A stretch of 64,000 nucleotides of DNA from Epiperipatus broadwayi (Eukaryota; Onychophora; Udeonychophora; Euonychophora; Peripatidae), in assembly GCA_028023455.1 (NCBI GenBank), contig JAQFVV010012394.1, positions 33,431,150-33,495,149 of the forward strand. Reading direction: 5' to 3'. Under the pieces are notes generated by a model that saw only the letters and a program-made list of their open reading frames with translations, was not told the DNA's origin and ran no database searches. Below, piece after piece: positions 22,971 to 35,140 of this stretch (position 1 is its first letter; each line of letters opens with the position of its first letter). The position numbers and the translations under genes are program-made.

Positions 22971-24046
22971 CACCTGGGTCTCATTTTATGCAATAGATAG
23001 GTTCCTCGGAAAACACGTGCAAAAGAAATCACACAAAAATAGACATAACTTACCTTGAAAAAGGGGGCTACGGACTGTGATTTTTCAAAAATCGCATAAA
23101 AGCAAAGCACCAACGTAAAATTACTTTAAAATTCACGCAAAAAAAATAAGGAAATAAAATATGACTAATAAAAAATTTCAAATTTGAAAAAAATTGATAC
23201 AAGACAAACTTTTTTTAACTATAATATTTAATTTTATTCAAAACAATATATTTTTATGCATAATTTACAGTAATTTACATTTTTTTATACACGTTTTAAT
23301 TATTATCGCTATTTGCCGATAAACAGGTTCGTTTGCAAACTGGTAAAAAATCAGATTCTTCACAAGAGGAAATACAACTAGTTCCAACTTCACTCTCATG
23401 TTTAGTTAATGGTTTTCTGGTGACAACGTAATTAGTAATTAATCTAACAACTAAAAATTAAATTCTTATTTTTGTCTTTAATTTTTTAATTTTCAATTCC
23501 GTTTAAAAATCAAATTTCGTTTCACATCACATTAATTTCAAGTCACCTTAAGTAATTTTTAAATTGTTAATTACAATTAAAAATCAGATTTTAATTTTTA
23601 ATTGTCAAATTTAATTGTGCCCACTGCTATTACTCACATTTTAAAAATAAACTTGCGGACACTAAATGATTAATAATTGATTACGTTCTTTTTTAAAAAG
23701 CAAAAACAGAATGTGATTTAAAATGCAAAATTAACACGCACAATGTTTGAACAAATTTACATTATAATCTTGTAAAATTTAATGTGGGTATACATAAAAT
23801 GTGGAAATCATGATTTTAATTTCATTATTGCATAAAATCTTACTATTATAAAGCACTGAAAATATTGAAATTACTAAGATGAAAGTCAAATTCCAATAAT
23901 GTGCTATTACTTTCAATATGACGTAAGTGCGCGAAATTTATTATTTAAAGTAATAGCACATTATCGAAGTTCGACTTCTGAAGAAACATGAATCGCGTAA
24001 CTTCAAAATCGTGTTAAATAAATCTGCGTAAAACGAGACCCAGGTG
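22971..24046. mobile_element. Pogo/Tigger-like non-autonomous element 1
   Basis: Perfect 12-bp termini CACCTGGGTCTC and GAGACCCAGGTG extend imperfectly inward (ATTTTATGC / GCGTAAAAC), and flanks are TA-rich. The subterminal pattern GGTTCC...GGAAAACxCG...CATAAAA is reminiscent of Tigger/pogo ends. There is no transposase. A reverse-oriented relative lies at 35141-36120, and a smaller inverted repeat is nested near 23850-23985. The 79-codon minus frame overlapping the left end is not a gene. Confidence 0.75.
23850..23985. repeat. Nested inverted repeat, family shared with 40.6 kb
   Basis: AATAATGTGCTATTACTTT (about 23895) is the inverse of AAAGTAATAGCACATTATC (about 23948). The flanking phrase TATTATAAAGCACTGAAAA...GAAATTA also occurs in the hAT element at about 40930. 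This points to a foldback family inserted in two different host transposons. Confidence 0.6.
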
Positions 24047-24135
24047 TGTATATATATATTAAACAGAAGTTCTTTTGAAAATACTTCATTAAGTTGAAGT
24101 CTCTGTATTGAACATTTAACAGAAGAGTAGAAATG

Positions 24136-24500
24136 CAATACAGAGACTTCAGATCACTCAATGAAATAAGGAGAGATGCATGTTAAGGCAAGAAGAGATC
24201 GAAAATAAGATACATAGGTGAGAGAACAAACTTGTTATTGACATCACTGAAAGAATTAAGAGACTGAAGTGAAATTGGTCTGGATATATTGTTATAAAAG
24301 ATGATAATAGATGGTAAGTTGAAACCTTAAAATGAATTGTAAGAGATTATAAAAGACCTAGAAAAAGACTACATGTGGGATGGGTGGATGAAATAAGAAA
24401 GTGTGTTGTAGTGATGTGGAGAAGAAAGGTTAGAGATCAGAGAAGATGGTTTTAATTTGGAGAGACCATCCTGAAATGGATCAATAATGGTGGAAAATGA
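24136..24500 (+). pseudogene. RTE-type LINE 3' fragment, copy 2
   Basis: Frames read AxQRLQxTQ, RRDRK, VREQT, IKRLKWxWxG, PRKRLHVGWVDEIRKC. This is the same order as the C terminus of the long RTE frame at 36945-39150. It ends with a short GAT repeat, usual for RTE 3' ends. Stops interrupt it throughout. Confidence 0.75.
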
Positions 24501-24572
24501 TGATGATGACTTTTTAAATTTCAATAAATAAATTTAGAATAAAGTTCATTATGAACTCCTTAAAATTTGTAG

Positions 24573-25150
24573 GTGATAATTGTGACATTCAATAATAACT
24601 ATTACAAAATGACTAAAGGATGGCCCATGGCTCTCCCTAAGATTTCACAAATATGCAATTTTACACATCTAAATATGAAGTTAAGTCTTGATAATTTTAG
24701 AAATTCTAAAATATATACCAGGTATGTTGATGATGTTTTTGTTTCTGGTTCTGACAATATTATAGAAACACTTTTACATAAATTAAACAATTTAAATTGG
24801 ACTATCGACAAAGAATACAGAAAATGATTGTTTAAATTATAAATTATTTGTCAAACCTATTCAAGAGAGGACTTATATTCATTTCAAATCACATGTACCA
24901 GTGACATATAAATTGGCTAGCTTTAAATCTTTTTTACATCGTAATGAAAAATTACGAAGTCTTTAAAGTGATAAAATCCAAATTATTGAACTATTTATTC
25001 AAGAACTTATAAATGCAAGATATTATACACTGAAGAAGTTTAATAATAAACTTTACAAAATTAACATAAGTAAAAATAATAAAAAATTAATATCTGTGCT
25101 ATTTCTAAATAATGTTCAATTCAAATTTATTAAAAAAAGCATTTGTTGAT
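24573..25150 (+). pseudogene. Penelope-like element reverse-transcriptase fragment
   Basis: The frame at 24573-24827 reads NNYYKMTKGWPMALPKI (Penelope 'F-x-Q-x-x-G-x-x-M-G-S-P'). It then reads IYTRYVDDVFVSGSDNI with an intact YVDD catalytic box, and LNNLNWTIDKEY. After a frame change come NYKLFVKPIQERTYIH and SHVPVTYKLASFKSFLHR, the 'SxHPxxxKxxxxxxLxxR' thumb region. The endonuclease part is absent. The overlapping minus-strand frame is an artefact. Confidence 0.8.
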
Positions 25151-25159
25151 AAATATAAT

Positions 25160-25870
25160 GTTTCATTTTATGTTCCTCCAAATGTAAAAATATTTTAATT
25201 TAAAATTTAAATGTAGTATATTTTTAATGAGTAACTTATTTTACATATATTTATATATTTATTAAATTAAAATGGAAATAACTGATCCCCTCCCCCCATG
25301 ATGAGTAAATTAATAATCATTTATCAATTAATGAAAAGAATTAATATGTTATAATGCAAAAAATAAAATCTGTCTATTAGCTTGATTAAGGTTGAATAAT
25401 TATCTGTTTAAACATAGTTCATAGGGGGTTATAGTTATTTTATTTTAATTTCATAATGTGCTACGCTATGACTTTTTAGATTTATATATACATATATAAT
25501 TAATTAAAACATTAAATAAATATTAATCTTACAAAGGCAAGTTATATCTTATATCCACTTTACTAATTTTTATGATCTTTCAAATGACAATGATTGATAA
25601 AAAAATCCAACAATCTCTAATGGATGTGTTTCTTTCAAAAATGACATCATCATCTATCTGAGTTCTAAACTTGCTTTCAAGCAGTCATTGTTGATAGTTA
25701 TTGATAAATAAATAGGTCTAATAATGATTGGCTTTTTTCCATTAAATATTATCAATTGAAAGACCATAAAAAGCTCTAATAACTATATAAATGTAAATTA
25801 AATTTAGTAACGTATGTATACAGTTAGTGTAATGTTGAAAAAGTATTTGATGATATGTTCCTTTTCCAAA
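25160..25870. other. AT-rich non-coding DNA
   Basis: No gene or repeat was recognised. Confidence 0.5.
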
Positions 25871-25879
25871 CTTCCTATA

Positions 25880-26340
25880 CTGCCATTTCTAAATAATATA
25901 TTTGTTATGCAATGATATAGTTTCACTGTTCTCCATAAAAATGTTATGGCATTGCATGTCTGGATCATGAGTTAAGGCATAAAATGTGACAGTGTTTGTG
26001 GATCAACTTCAATAGTCTTCTAGCTATCATGAATCTTAAGCAAGCCAATTGAAAATTTTCTTGTGACCATTACTTCACTGCCATACAGGGTGTGAATCAT
26101 TTTAATTTTTCATTAGCAGTTTTGCCTTGCTTAAACAAAATGTAACATTCATATACTGTTCCATTGTTAGTTAAGGTATGAAATACTCTGCCATTTTTCA
26201 TATCATAACTTATGGTTTAGACATGCTACTGTGTTGTAAACTATTGTGACAAATAGCTAAAATATGTTGCTACCTAACACATATGACACAGCAAAAAAAA
26301 CTTGGAGGAAAAATAATCATCATTTCAATTGGATACACTG
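25880..26340 (-). pseudogene. Mariner-type HTH relic, copy 4
   Basis: The minus strand of about 26000-26140 reads FKQGKTANEKLKMIHTLYGS then EVMVTRKF and KTIEVDP, the HTH_48/GVQW-type domain. Downstream sequence shares the non-coding tail found with the other copies. It lies about 145 bp from coding exon 2 of the arrestin gene, on the same strand. Confidence 0.6.
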
Positions 26341-26484
26341 TTTATATACTATGTCTTTTAGCCAGAACTAGTTTTTATAGTTAGTCTTTGGAAGCCTACT
26401 GTTATTTTAAATAATACTAACATTAACATTACTATTGAGTGAGATATTACAATTATATAAAATAATCATTATAAAAAATTTTAC

Positions 26485-26595
26485 CTGAAAGAACTTCGAA
26501 GTCTTCAATATTAATATACTCTTCTTCCGTTTCATAACTTGCTCGAGAAAGAGTAAAGTGTACTTTTGCTCGACCTTTAACACTTAGAAAAACTC
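26485..26595 (-). CDS. Alpha-arrestin gene, coding exon 2
   Basis: A 111-base exon has acceptor ATTATAG and donor GTAAAA. Phase 1 at both ends fits exons 1 and 3. It encodes (G)VFLSVKGRAKVHFTLSRASY then ETEEEYINIEDFEVLS. This is the second part of the arrestin N domain, where ARRDC proteins have 'I-x-L-x-x-x-G-x-A-x-V-x-W-T-E-x...E-x-Y-F-N'. Flanking introns are 17.1 kb upstream and 18.2 kb downstream in transcription order. The exon is too short for ordinary open-frame listing but is well supported by phase, splice sites and motif order. Confidence 0.88.
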
Positions 26596-27199
26596 CTATA
26601 ATTATGAAGCATTTATTATTACTTTCATATATAAATAAATTTATTTATTTATTTATTTATTAAGTGAGAGTAAATGTATTAAGAATTTTGTGACAATTGT
26701 TTCTCTAGCCTTTTACAATCTTTTTTTTTTTAAATTAAAATAATGCTTAAAAACACACCATGCATCCATACATTTAAAACCATATTCGAAAATAAATTAC
26801 AATTATTTGAAAACTGTTATGTTTATAATTCATATATACGTTTGTGAGTTGACACTATATTTACAATAGTTATACTCTATCTGCTATTGCTGGTGAGAGT
26901 GAACTATGGAAGAAGGAACTGCACACCCCCTTATATGTTTCCTAATATTTCCAGCTGTGTTATGATAGCCTGTCTTGTCAGTAGATCAGATAACACTTCC
27001 AGTTGTACTTGACAGCTTTCCTCATGTTGGCGTTTGGTCAAGCTGCTTTCAGTTCTGAATGTGGACTTGTCTCGCTGCATCAACTATTAGCTTAACAACT
27101 ATTGTCTGGAGAATGTCAATTTTGTCTTTCAGATCTATGATAGTAGTTCTCTAACCCTACCTTCAAAAAATTTGAATATTTATTGCCAGATCCTTATCA

Positions 27200-27370
27200 T
27201 TATTAAAAACATTCAATGAGCATCATCACCTATTGGCCGGTTGCCATTGGATACACATTATCTATCTTTATACACATAGGTTTGTGGATATGAATGCTCA
27301 AACCAATCTAGATAAGGTGGAATCTGGATTAGTTCATTATTTGAAGGCAAGGTGAGATATGACAAAAACA
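27200..27370 (-). repeat. Interspersed repeat S3, copy 1
   Basis: The segment ATGCTCAAACCAATCTAGAT ... TTATTTGAAGGCAAGGTGAG is the reverse complement of 30985-31190, with about 15-20% divergence by eye. Confidence 0.7.
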
Positions 27371-27459
27371 GATTACAAATTAGCTGCTCAAAGTAAAATT
27401 ACAAATTATGTACATTCCCTGCTAAAGATAGAATATCAGAACACTATAGAAAGCTAAGG

Positions 27460-27810
27460 GTTTGAGGCTATTATTTTACATCATTTTAATAAGTGAGGAA
27501 GAAGCAAATAAGTTAGGGACAATGAAAAATATTACTAGGAAACCCAAGTATCCTCTTTTGCAGTGGCTTCCTGTTTTTTCACATACTTCTTTAACAAATA
27601 TCAAAAAGAAGTTGCTTCACAGAAAGTATATAAAAACTGTTAAGAAAGTTGGACTTGCCAATAACTCAAGATATAATTTCACCATTCAAGACTCATTTCA
27701 AATCAAGATCCCCCTTTTGGATGAAAAACCAAGAATCTGCAATTGAAGAATTATGATATAAAAATGGAATTCTTATGACATTTCAAAAAAATTTCTTTTG
27801 TCTAGATTCA
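27460..27810 (+). repeat. Interspersed repeat S4, copy 1 (with decayed open frame)
   Basis: A 94-codon frame ends LANNSRYNFTIQDSFQIKIP. Its last part (GCCAATAACTCAAGATATAA ... AATTATGATATAAAAATGGA) recurs at 43042-43180 without the frame. It is unidentified, perhaps the 3' end of a LINE or Penelope-like element. Similarity between the two loci continues patchily to about 28010. Confidence 0.55.
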
Positions 27811-28949
27811 ACAATAAATCCATGGTCTTTGAACCCATATGATTCATAAAGGGAATTGATCAACCATTGATTTTTGTAAATATGAGCCAATACAAACTAT
27901 GAATTACATTATTAATGACTGTCACATTTATGGCTGCAGTGACCGAATTGAAGGATTTAATAAACCATTGGTAATTCTATCTCCTAGTTGGAATCTCTAC
28001 AGATTGCATTATTTATTTTGTTTAACATATGGTATCAGCACATCAAAAGTCAATACCAACTGCTCTTAACTAATCATGACTTGCCTGCTCCAAGATAGGT
28101 TCAGCAAAGAAGTCAGCAGAGGCCTGGTAAATTGGAAATTCCTTGTAAATATGTGCTGTGATTTGTAGTCTTCTGCACTCACAGTTTGGAGAGTCTATAA
28201 ATTCTCACTTGTGCAACATATAAGCACATCTAACATGGCCCATTCTGATTCTGTTAATCTTTGACAAGATCAGGTAGTCAGAGGATAGGGTCAGCTATTA
28301 GAATTAATTATTTATGTTGGAGTTATTCCAATCCACAAATCCACATGCTGTTAATATCCAATGTAAGTGGCTGCTGATAATTATCAGTAAGCCAGGAAGG
28401 TTATTTTGATTTTAGTCTGAGGTAGACTGATAAAATGAGATTGGTTAAATGATATGGTATCTCAATAAGCTTATTGAATTTATTGATAATTGCCAACCTG
28501 GGCCTAACATCACCTGGAGGGATATTTAGGAGTACAAATAGCCATTTTATGGGTGCTGAATGTCAGTATTAGAACCTCACATGTTGCCAGAAATCTTGGA
28601 GATGATATTATTTTTGGTGGCAAGTTTCTACTTTATGTCTGTAGATGAGGTTTAAAGGCAAGAATTTGATCCAATTTAATTCCCAAGAATTTTGGGTGTA
28701 GTTGAATTGTAACTTTGTACTTACAGAAATTAAAATTAAGAGATTTTGTTTTGTTTTATAATATTTTGTTAATAAGCTGAATAAAATCCACACACTAAAT
28801 AAATAAATATTAAATGAAGTAATGTTAGATAAACTATAAAGAAACGAAGATTAAAAAGGTTTTCAGTTTTAAAAATGACTGCAATTGAACATGGTGGAAA
28901 TGACTCTATAAAATAAAATCAAAGATGACATTAGAAGAATGTAATCTAT

Positions 28950-29175
28950 TATAATAAGAATGTAATTATAAATTTATTAAACGCACATTGATTACGTAAG
29001 TAATATTTACTGAGGCTATAACCTCGATAATATGCGTATAAAATGCGATAGTAGAGATCTTTTCTTCCATAGCGTAAGCTTGTAATTAAAACACCTGTAG
29101 AGGTCCCTACTATCGCATTTTATATGCATATTATCGAGGTTATAGCCTCAGTAAATATTACTATAATAAGAATGT
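28950..29175. mobile_element. Foldback insert with 14-bp target duplication
   Basis: TATAATAAGAATGT flanks the insert exactly (28950-28963 and 29162-29175). Inverted arms of about 60 bp (28998-29060 and 29100-29161) pair nearly perfectly through ACTGAGGCTATAACCTCGAT. The loop is 40 bp. The right arm abuts the duplication, whereas about 35 bp of unpaired sequence precedes the left arm. Confidence 0.85.
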
Positions 29176-29949
29176 TGATATATTAGACACAATGTTTTTA
29201 ACACCACTGTAATCAAGCACATACGCAATTTGTAAGAAAGAACATATCAAGATATAGCAGATTTAAAAGACTGTGAAATTGCCTCATGCAGATATAATTA
29301 TTATTAGAAATGATGAAATGTTAAAATTGAACTGACAACAAAGTAGTAAAACATAATTTTGGATTAAAAATACATATAGGGATAGCATTTTAAAGTCTAC
29401 TCTTAGATCATGATAAGATCTGAAATGCATAAATATCTGAAGAAACATCATAGAAAAGAAACTAAATAAAATAAAAATATAGTATATATGATAACAAAAA
29501 AAGTTATCACCACTACAATGATACCAAACTATCCAGAGGATAGTCATGCCTTTGGTTGATAATAACAAACACTGCACACAATCTTAAATAAAGTTATGTA
29601 AAGATCATTTTTAAAAGGAAATTAAGAAAGAAATGAAAAAATCATACTAAAAAATTGTAGTGATTGAAGTAAAAAATATTTATATTATTGGAGAAAGCTC
29701 CAGTTGAATTTATACTAAAATAAAAGCAGAAAATATTGGATGTCATAAAAATGCAAAACTTATATGCCAACAAATAATGTTGAAAAGCAATACGCAATTT
29801 AGAATTATACAATAAGATTGAGTTGTGACACATGAATCTATTATTATAAATAAAAATCAAAAATTATGATAAATGCTGGATAATAATAATTTTGTTTTAG
29901 AGAAACTGGCAATCAATAAGGATAAAAACAAAAAAAGTTATAGTAGACA

Positions 29950-30735
29950 AAGCCAAATTTAAAATTGATGGACCACACTTCTCTAAGATATATGAAGCAG
30001 ATATGTTATTGTCAAAAATCTATGGCCCTTATAGCTTAGGATGAAAAGTGTCTTTAGAATGTATTGATAAATTGGAGGAAGGATGCATGGAATATAGAAT
30101 AGAGATTAATGTTGAGAAGACTAAGTGTTTATGGATGGGGGGACGCAAAAAGTCTGCAAATTGAAATCAATGATAACATAGTTCAACAGGTAAAAGGATT
30201 CAGATATTTGGGTAGTTGGTTGAGTGAGGATGGAAGAAGTGAAGATGAAGTTAAAAGAAGAATATCATTGGCAAAGGAGACATTTATTAAGAAAAAGATA
30301 ATATTCTGTGAACCTTTGAAGAGAGAATTAAGGAGATTAATTAAATGCTATGTGTGGAGTGTACTATGTATAGTTGTGAAACATGGACACCTCAATTAAG
30401 AACAGATTGGAAGCGCTTTGAGATGAGTTAATAGAGAAAAATGAAAAAAGTAATTGAATGAATAAAATAACAAATGTAGTTTTGAAAAGAGTAAATGAAA
30501 AAGAAGATAAATTGGAGGAAATTAGAAATAGAAAGGGAAATTAGATTGAACATATATTAAGAAAAACGTATAATTTAATGAAAGATGTTTTGGAGGGAAT
30601 GGTGAGTGAAAAAAAAGAAAGGATGGAAAAAATTGACATTGCTGGATGATATAAGAAATGGGAAGAATTATGTGGAATTGAAAATATGGGTAATAAAAAG
30701 AATGGAGTAACAAAATGGATGAATTGGTAATGTGA
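29950..30735 (+). pseudogene. LINE reverse-transcriptase C-terminal relic
   Basis: Forward frames read IDKLEEGCMEYRIEINVEKT, then VKGFRYLGSWLSEDGRSEDE and VKRRISLAKETFIKKK. Next come VWSVLxYSCETWT and, near the end, LDDIRNGKNYVELK. These are the thumb and connection signatures of RTE/BovB-like LINEs ('FxYLGSxxxxDG..E.xIKxRIxxAKxxFxKKK...YGCETWT...LDDIxxGxxYxxMK'). Frameshifts and stops are frequent and the 5' part is missing. Confidence 0.75.
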
Positions 30736-30984
30736 CTGCTCTCTGGATCTGTTTATTGGACAGAGTACTATTGATGACTATATTATAATAGATGAATCAT
30801 GGAAACCAATGAGTTTATTCAAAGTAAAATTAAGTGGAAATTGATGAGAAAAATCAAAAATAAGTTTAAAGAGCTTAAAAGATTCAATATATGTATAAAA
30901 AAATAGATGAGTAAAAATAGTGTTTAGATTAGGTAGAGAGGACAACAAACATGTTAAAAATTAAAGGTTTTTAAATATACTGTT

Positions 30985-31190
30985 ACATCTCACCTTGCCT
31001 TTAAATAATGGACTAATCCAGAGTTCATCTTATCTTGATTGGATTGAGCATTCAATGCTACAACCATCTATTTACAAATAGATAACTGACATCCTCTGCT
31101 GCAAACGGGTCAATAGGTGATAAATGCCTACTTAATCCAATTGTTCTCAGTATGAATGGGGATCTGGCCATAAATAGTCGATTCATTTAG
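30985..31190 (+). repeat. Interspersed repeat S3, copy 2
   Basis: Plus-oriented partner of 27200-27370 (TCTCACCTTGCCTTTAAATAATGG ends of the family, shortened here: CTCACCTTGCCTTTAAATAA). No coding potential. Confidence 0.7.
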
Positions 31191-32199
31191 TTATGATCAC
31201 AACATATACAAAGTTAAGAATTAGACCATAATATTTCCATGTTATATATATATAACAAGTTGGCTAAATGATGAATTCATACAGATACACAATTTTGAGA
31301 GTTTGAAAAACAGAGTAGATAAGTCTATTAGAGAAAAAGAATTAAAGTTCTGGAAAGTAAATTTAAAAAAAAATTGAATAAGAATAAAAATTTTGTAAAA
31401 TGTTATTTTATTTACTAGCGCAGAGATAGTATGTAATTTAAACAGTAAGGATTTTCATCCTAACAATGCACAATACTGTTTTTTTTTTCCAAAATAAATT
31501 TTATTTACACTATAAATAAAATTTGGAAGGTTACATAGGAATACAAATTTCAATCGAGTCTAGTACAAATAGTTAGTCCAGATTTATATAGCATGAATGA
31601 TTTGTGTGTATAATTTACAAGGAATTGTAGTGGCTCTTCAAATACAGCCTATAAGGTTAACAATTTCAATTTGATGTGAAGATTATGAATAAAGCACATC
31701 CAACATAATATGAAGTACAACATAAATAAATTACAGATCACAAATGAATATAATATATATGGTTTATCTAGAGTTTCAAAGGCTAGACAAACCCAGCTAC
31801 AACTTAAAGAATGAATGTATATTATACTAAATATTTAAAGATTAACAAATTTAAACAAGATAGTGTTATATTATATATAACTTGTGAAGACTATATTAAC
31901 TCATAATCTAAATCCACTAAGATATGAAATATAATATAAGCAGTGAATGATAAAACTTACACTGTGAGTCAACATAATTGGAAAAACAAACATATCTTTG
32001 ATCAAATTCAGGTCATAATTAAGTGCGGTCCACCCAAAATGATTAAAGGACAAGGAAGTCAATTTTTTTACATCAAGTATAAATCAAAGGTGTTTGTAGA
32101 AATGATCCATCAATAATAATCAACAAATTAGTTAAAATACAGTAGAAACCAGATTTTACAATGTGTGGTGCTATTAAGCAGACCCATAATGGGCATGCA

Positions 32200-34010
32200 A
32201 CCACTTGGAAAACATCAGTTTAATATATTGTGGAGACAGCAAACTCGGATCTTTCCATGGATGTCCTCAAAGCTTTAGCTGGCTCCAGATTTGGTCTGCA
32301 AGCCATGGCAGGCAAGTTCTTATATCACTTTCCTTTGATTTATGAAGCAACTTGATGAATAGTTCTTCCATACTACAGTCCACATCTCTTTCAAACAAAA
32401 CTTGGCATTTTATCATCCAGATAACAAAGTTTATGAATGTGGCCAATCTGATAAACCAAAAATTTCTTTTTGAAAGCATGAATCAGGTTAACACAGGCAG
32501 AGTCAAGTCCAGTAATTCTCTGTAGAACTGTGTTTTGAAGACGTTTCCATAATTCACATTGATTGAGTATATAGGCTATGAACTTATCTTGTTTTCTACA
32601 CAGGGGACAGATGGAATCAATGTTGTGTCCCCTCTGATGACAAAGAAACATACCAGTAGGTACAGCCCCAAGATTGACCTTCACTAAAAAGTCCACAAAC
32701 TTAAATTCAAGTTTTAAAAACTTGGTCAACTCTGTAATCCAAGGGATCCAAACCAGAAGAAAAATTCTCTCCTTTGGATTTTCCAGTAAAGATTAACCAA
32801 TAGGAATTCCAGTAGAATAATTTCTCCTCAAACATCCATAACTGGATATAGTAATGTTATTAACCACCATCATCAACTGCTGTTGCAACCAAATATTTCT
32901 TCTCCTAGGAGGGGGATGATTGGGTGGGATCTACTTTCTCTAAAGGTGGACTTTCCATATTCACATTATCCTTGAAAATCTTAACTAGCACATTGTGGGT
33001 TCTCTGGATCAGGAAAACTTTGATTGAGTGAAGCTTTAATCCATTAAGTGATCTGGGCTTTTGCAGCAGATTAAGACTGATAACAGGGGCTCTCCCCCTC
33101 AGTACAACTTTCTACACAGCAATTCTATCTTCCGGATAAAAACATTTGTCAGGGAAAAGCCGGCCAAGTAATAAATTATTTTGGGTAACATGACTGCATT
33201 AAGAAGCACAACCTTTCCTAACAAAGAACGATAGATCTTGGAAAGTGAATTTATTGTGCCTTCTATTTTAGAGAGTAAGGAATTCTCCAACACTTTCCTC
33301 ATAATAGATGGGAGGGAGGTAAGATGGAATCCAAGAAACTTCTGTGGGGGTGCTTTAAATCTACCTGAGATTTGCCTCCCTGTCAAGATGGACCACATTT
33401 CCAATTTTGCTCTGTTGACTCTCAGACCAAATTCATAAGCAAATTGATCTAAAAGTTCCTTGAGTCTAGTAAACTCATCCTGAGATGAGAAAAATAAGAT
33501 TGCATCATCCATATAGAAAATGTGGTGAATGCTCTCTCTCAGCAAGTAAATGGCTATCCCAGAGAAGATAGCCTCAATGCATAACAGCAATAGGTTTACA
33601 TAGGTTGTAAAGAGGAGTGCACTTAGTGACAATCCCTGCGGAATGGAAACACAGGGCCAAAAACCTGGAGCAACTCTTCCATCGAGTGAGAGAAACACTT
33701 TGCGATTTTGAAGGAGGTTCTTGATCATCTGAAGATATGCCGATGGCACTTGGAGTTACTGCAGAACATCAAGAAGCACATCCTGACATAATCAAAAGCT
33801 CTCGCAAAGTTGGGTTGAATGGCAACTGGCCAGAACATTCTTTTCCTGTGAACATAATCAACCAGGAGTTGAAATCGACTGACAGTATCGGCAGTCAATC
33901 TCCCCCTCTTTGCAAACTGATAACTGCATTTTAATATCTCAATGGTATCTTGTTGAGTATTGAAGAAACTCTCAAACTAAGACCCAAGATTAAAGACTTT
34001 TGAAAAGATA
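32200..34010 (-). pseudogene. LINE relic (RT plus zf-RVT-like C terminus)
   Basis: On the minus strand a 216-codon frame (33749-33099) reads PSAYLQMIKNLLQNRKVFLS, IPQGLSLSALLFTTYVNLLL, IHHIFYMDDAILFFSS with the YMDD catalytic box, and LRVNRAKLEMWSIL, IYRSLLGKVVLLNAVMLPKI. The region upstream (to about 34010) continues in another frame (RLTADTVSRFQLLVDYVHRK). Downstream frames give VDFLVKVNLGAVPTGMFLCH, CPLCRKQDKFIAYILNQC and LATFINFVIWMIKCQVLF. That is the zinc-binding zf-RVT-type tail of some non-LTR elements. It is inactivated by frameshifts. A second 3' copy lies at 57060-58230. Plus-strand frames here are artefacts. Confidence 0.8.
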
Positions 34011-34488
34011 AGAGTGGCCATCTTATCTTTAAACTTACTTGCTAGTTATGTAAGCCAATCTAAAGCATCTCAGTTTAAAAGCATAAAGATGTTTCTCTGT
34101 TCACTTTACTTAAACTAATGATGACACTAAAGAGATTTATTGTTACTTGATCTAAAAGCAGTAGTTTTAGCTATCAGAGAAGGAAAGCAGATAGCATATG
34201 GATTTGGAATGTATTACTATGGAGATGAAAGATATACAGTATTAAGCACTTAATTTTGAAATAGAAGATGTGAATGAGAGAAGAAAAAATTAAAGAGAAA
34301 GACAGAGATATTATTTATTTATTTTCATTTAAGTCTTTATAATAAAATAAAGAAATGCAACAGAAGGATAATGGAAATATCAATGTACATTTATTAAAAT
34401 GGGATATGAGATACAAATAAATGAAGCAGGGCTTGAAAAATAATTTTGTAATAAAGAATAAAAAGTAGATAAATTGGTTGTGATATCT

Positions 34489-34507
34489 CCCCCCTCCCCC
34501 CCCCCCT

Positions 34508-34547
<40 letters not shown>

Positions 34548-34560
34548 TCCCCCCCCCCCT
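34489..34560. repeat. Poly(C) tract
   Basis: A 72-base, almost pure C tract includes 36 consecutive C (34509-34544). The minus strand is a matching poly(G). It is a potential i-motif/G-quadruplex former and a likely assembly weak point. The poly-glycine open frame crossing it is not a gene. Confidence 0.95.
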
Positions 34561-35140
34561 CTCTTTCTTAAAACCGGCACCTGGCCAGCTTCCGGAGTGA
34601 TTGTAAGTGTTTTGAAGAGAGAATATTTAACTTGGCTATGACAATTTCTAAACATATAACCTATGGACAGAAAGTTTTGACTAGCTTAAGGAATAACATT
34701 TTTCATTACATAATATCATATCAACTGATGTTTTAATAAAATTATAGCTAAAAATATCTAATACCTGGTGAAATAAACAAATTGGAAAAGTTAGTTTGTT
34801 TTTGAAATTTATAAAATACTCGTGTGTAATATCAAATAAAACCCACTGTTGTGAACTCATCCTAATTATTCTGAGCTCACCCTCAAATAATGGACTTGTC
34901 CTTATTGCAATATTATCAAGATCAGATTTAACTTACAATAAAACTGAACAATTATATAACAATAAAAGAAAAGAAATAGCTAAAGGCATAATTGGCTATT
35001 TATTTCCTTTTATTATATTATTCGCCAGATTTATTGTAAATTGAATCTAATCATGGTATATCTAAACTCACCCATTAATAATGGGCTTGTCCTTACAATA
35101 TATATATATATATATATTGTAGTAAGGACAATATATATAT

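Noticed and set aside
34380-34655. 91-codon frame with a poly-glycine run
   Set aside because: It is a read-through of the poly(C)/poly(G) tract and not a protein.
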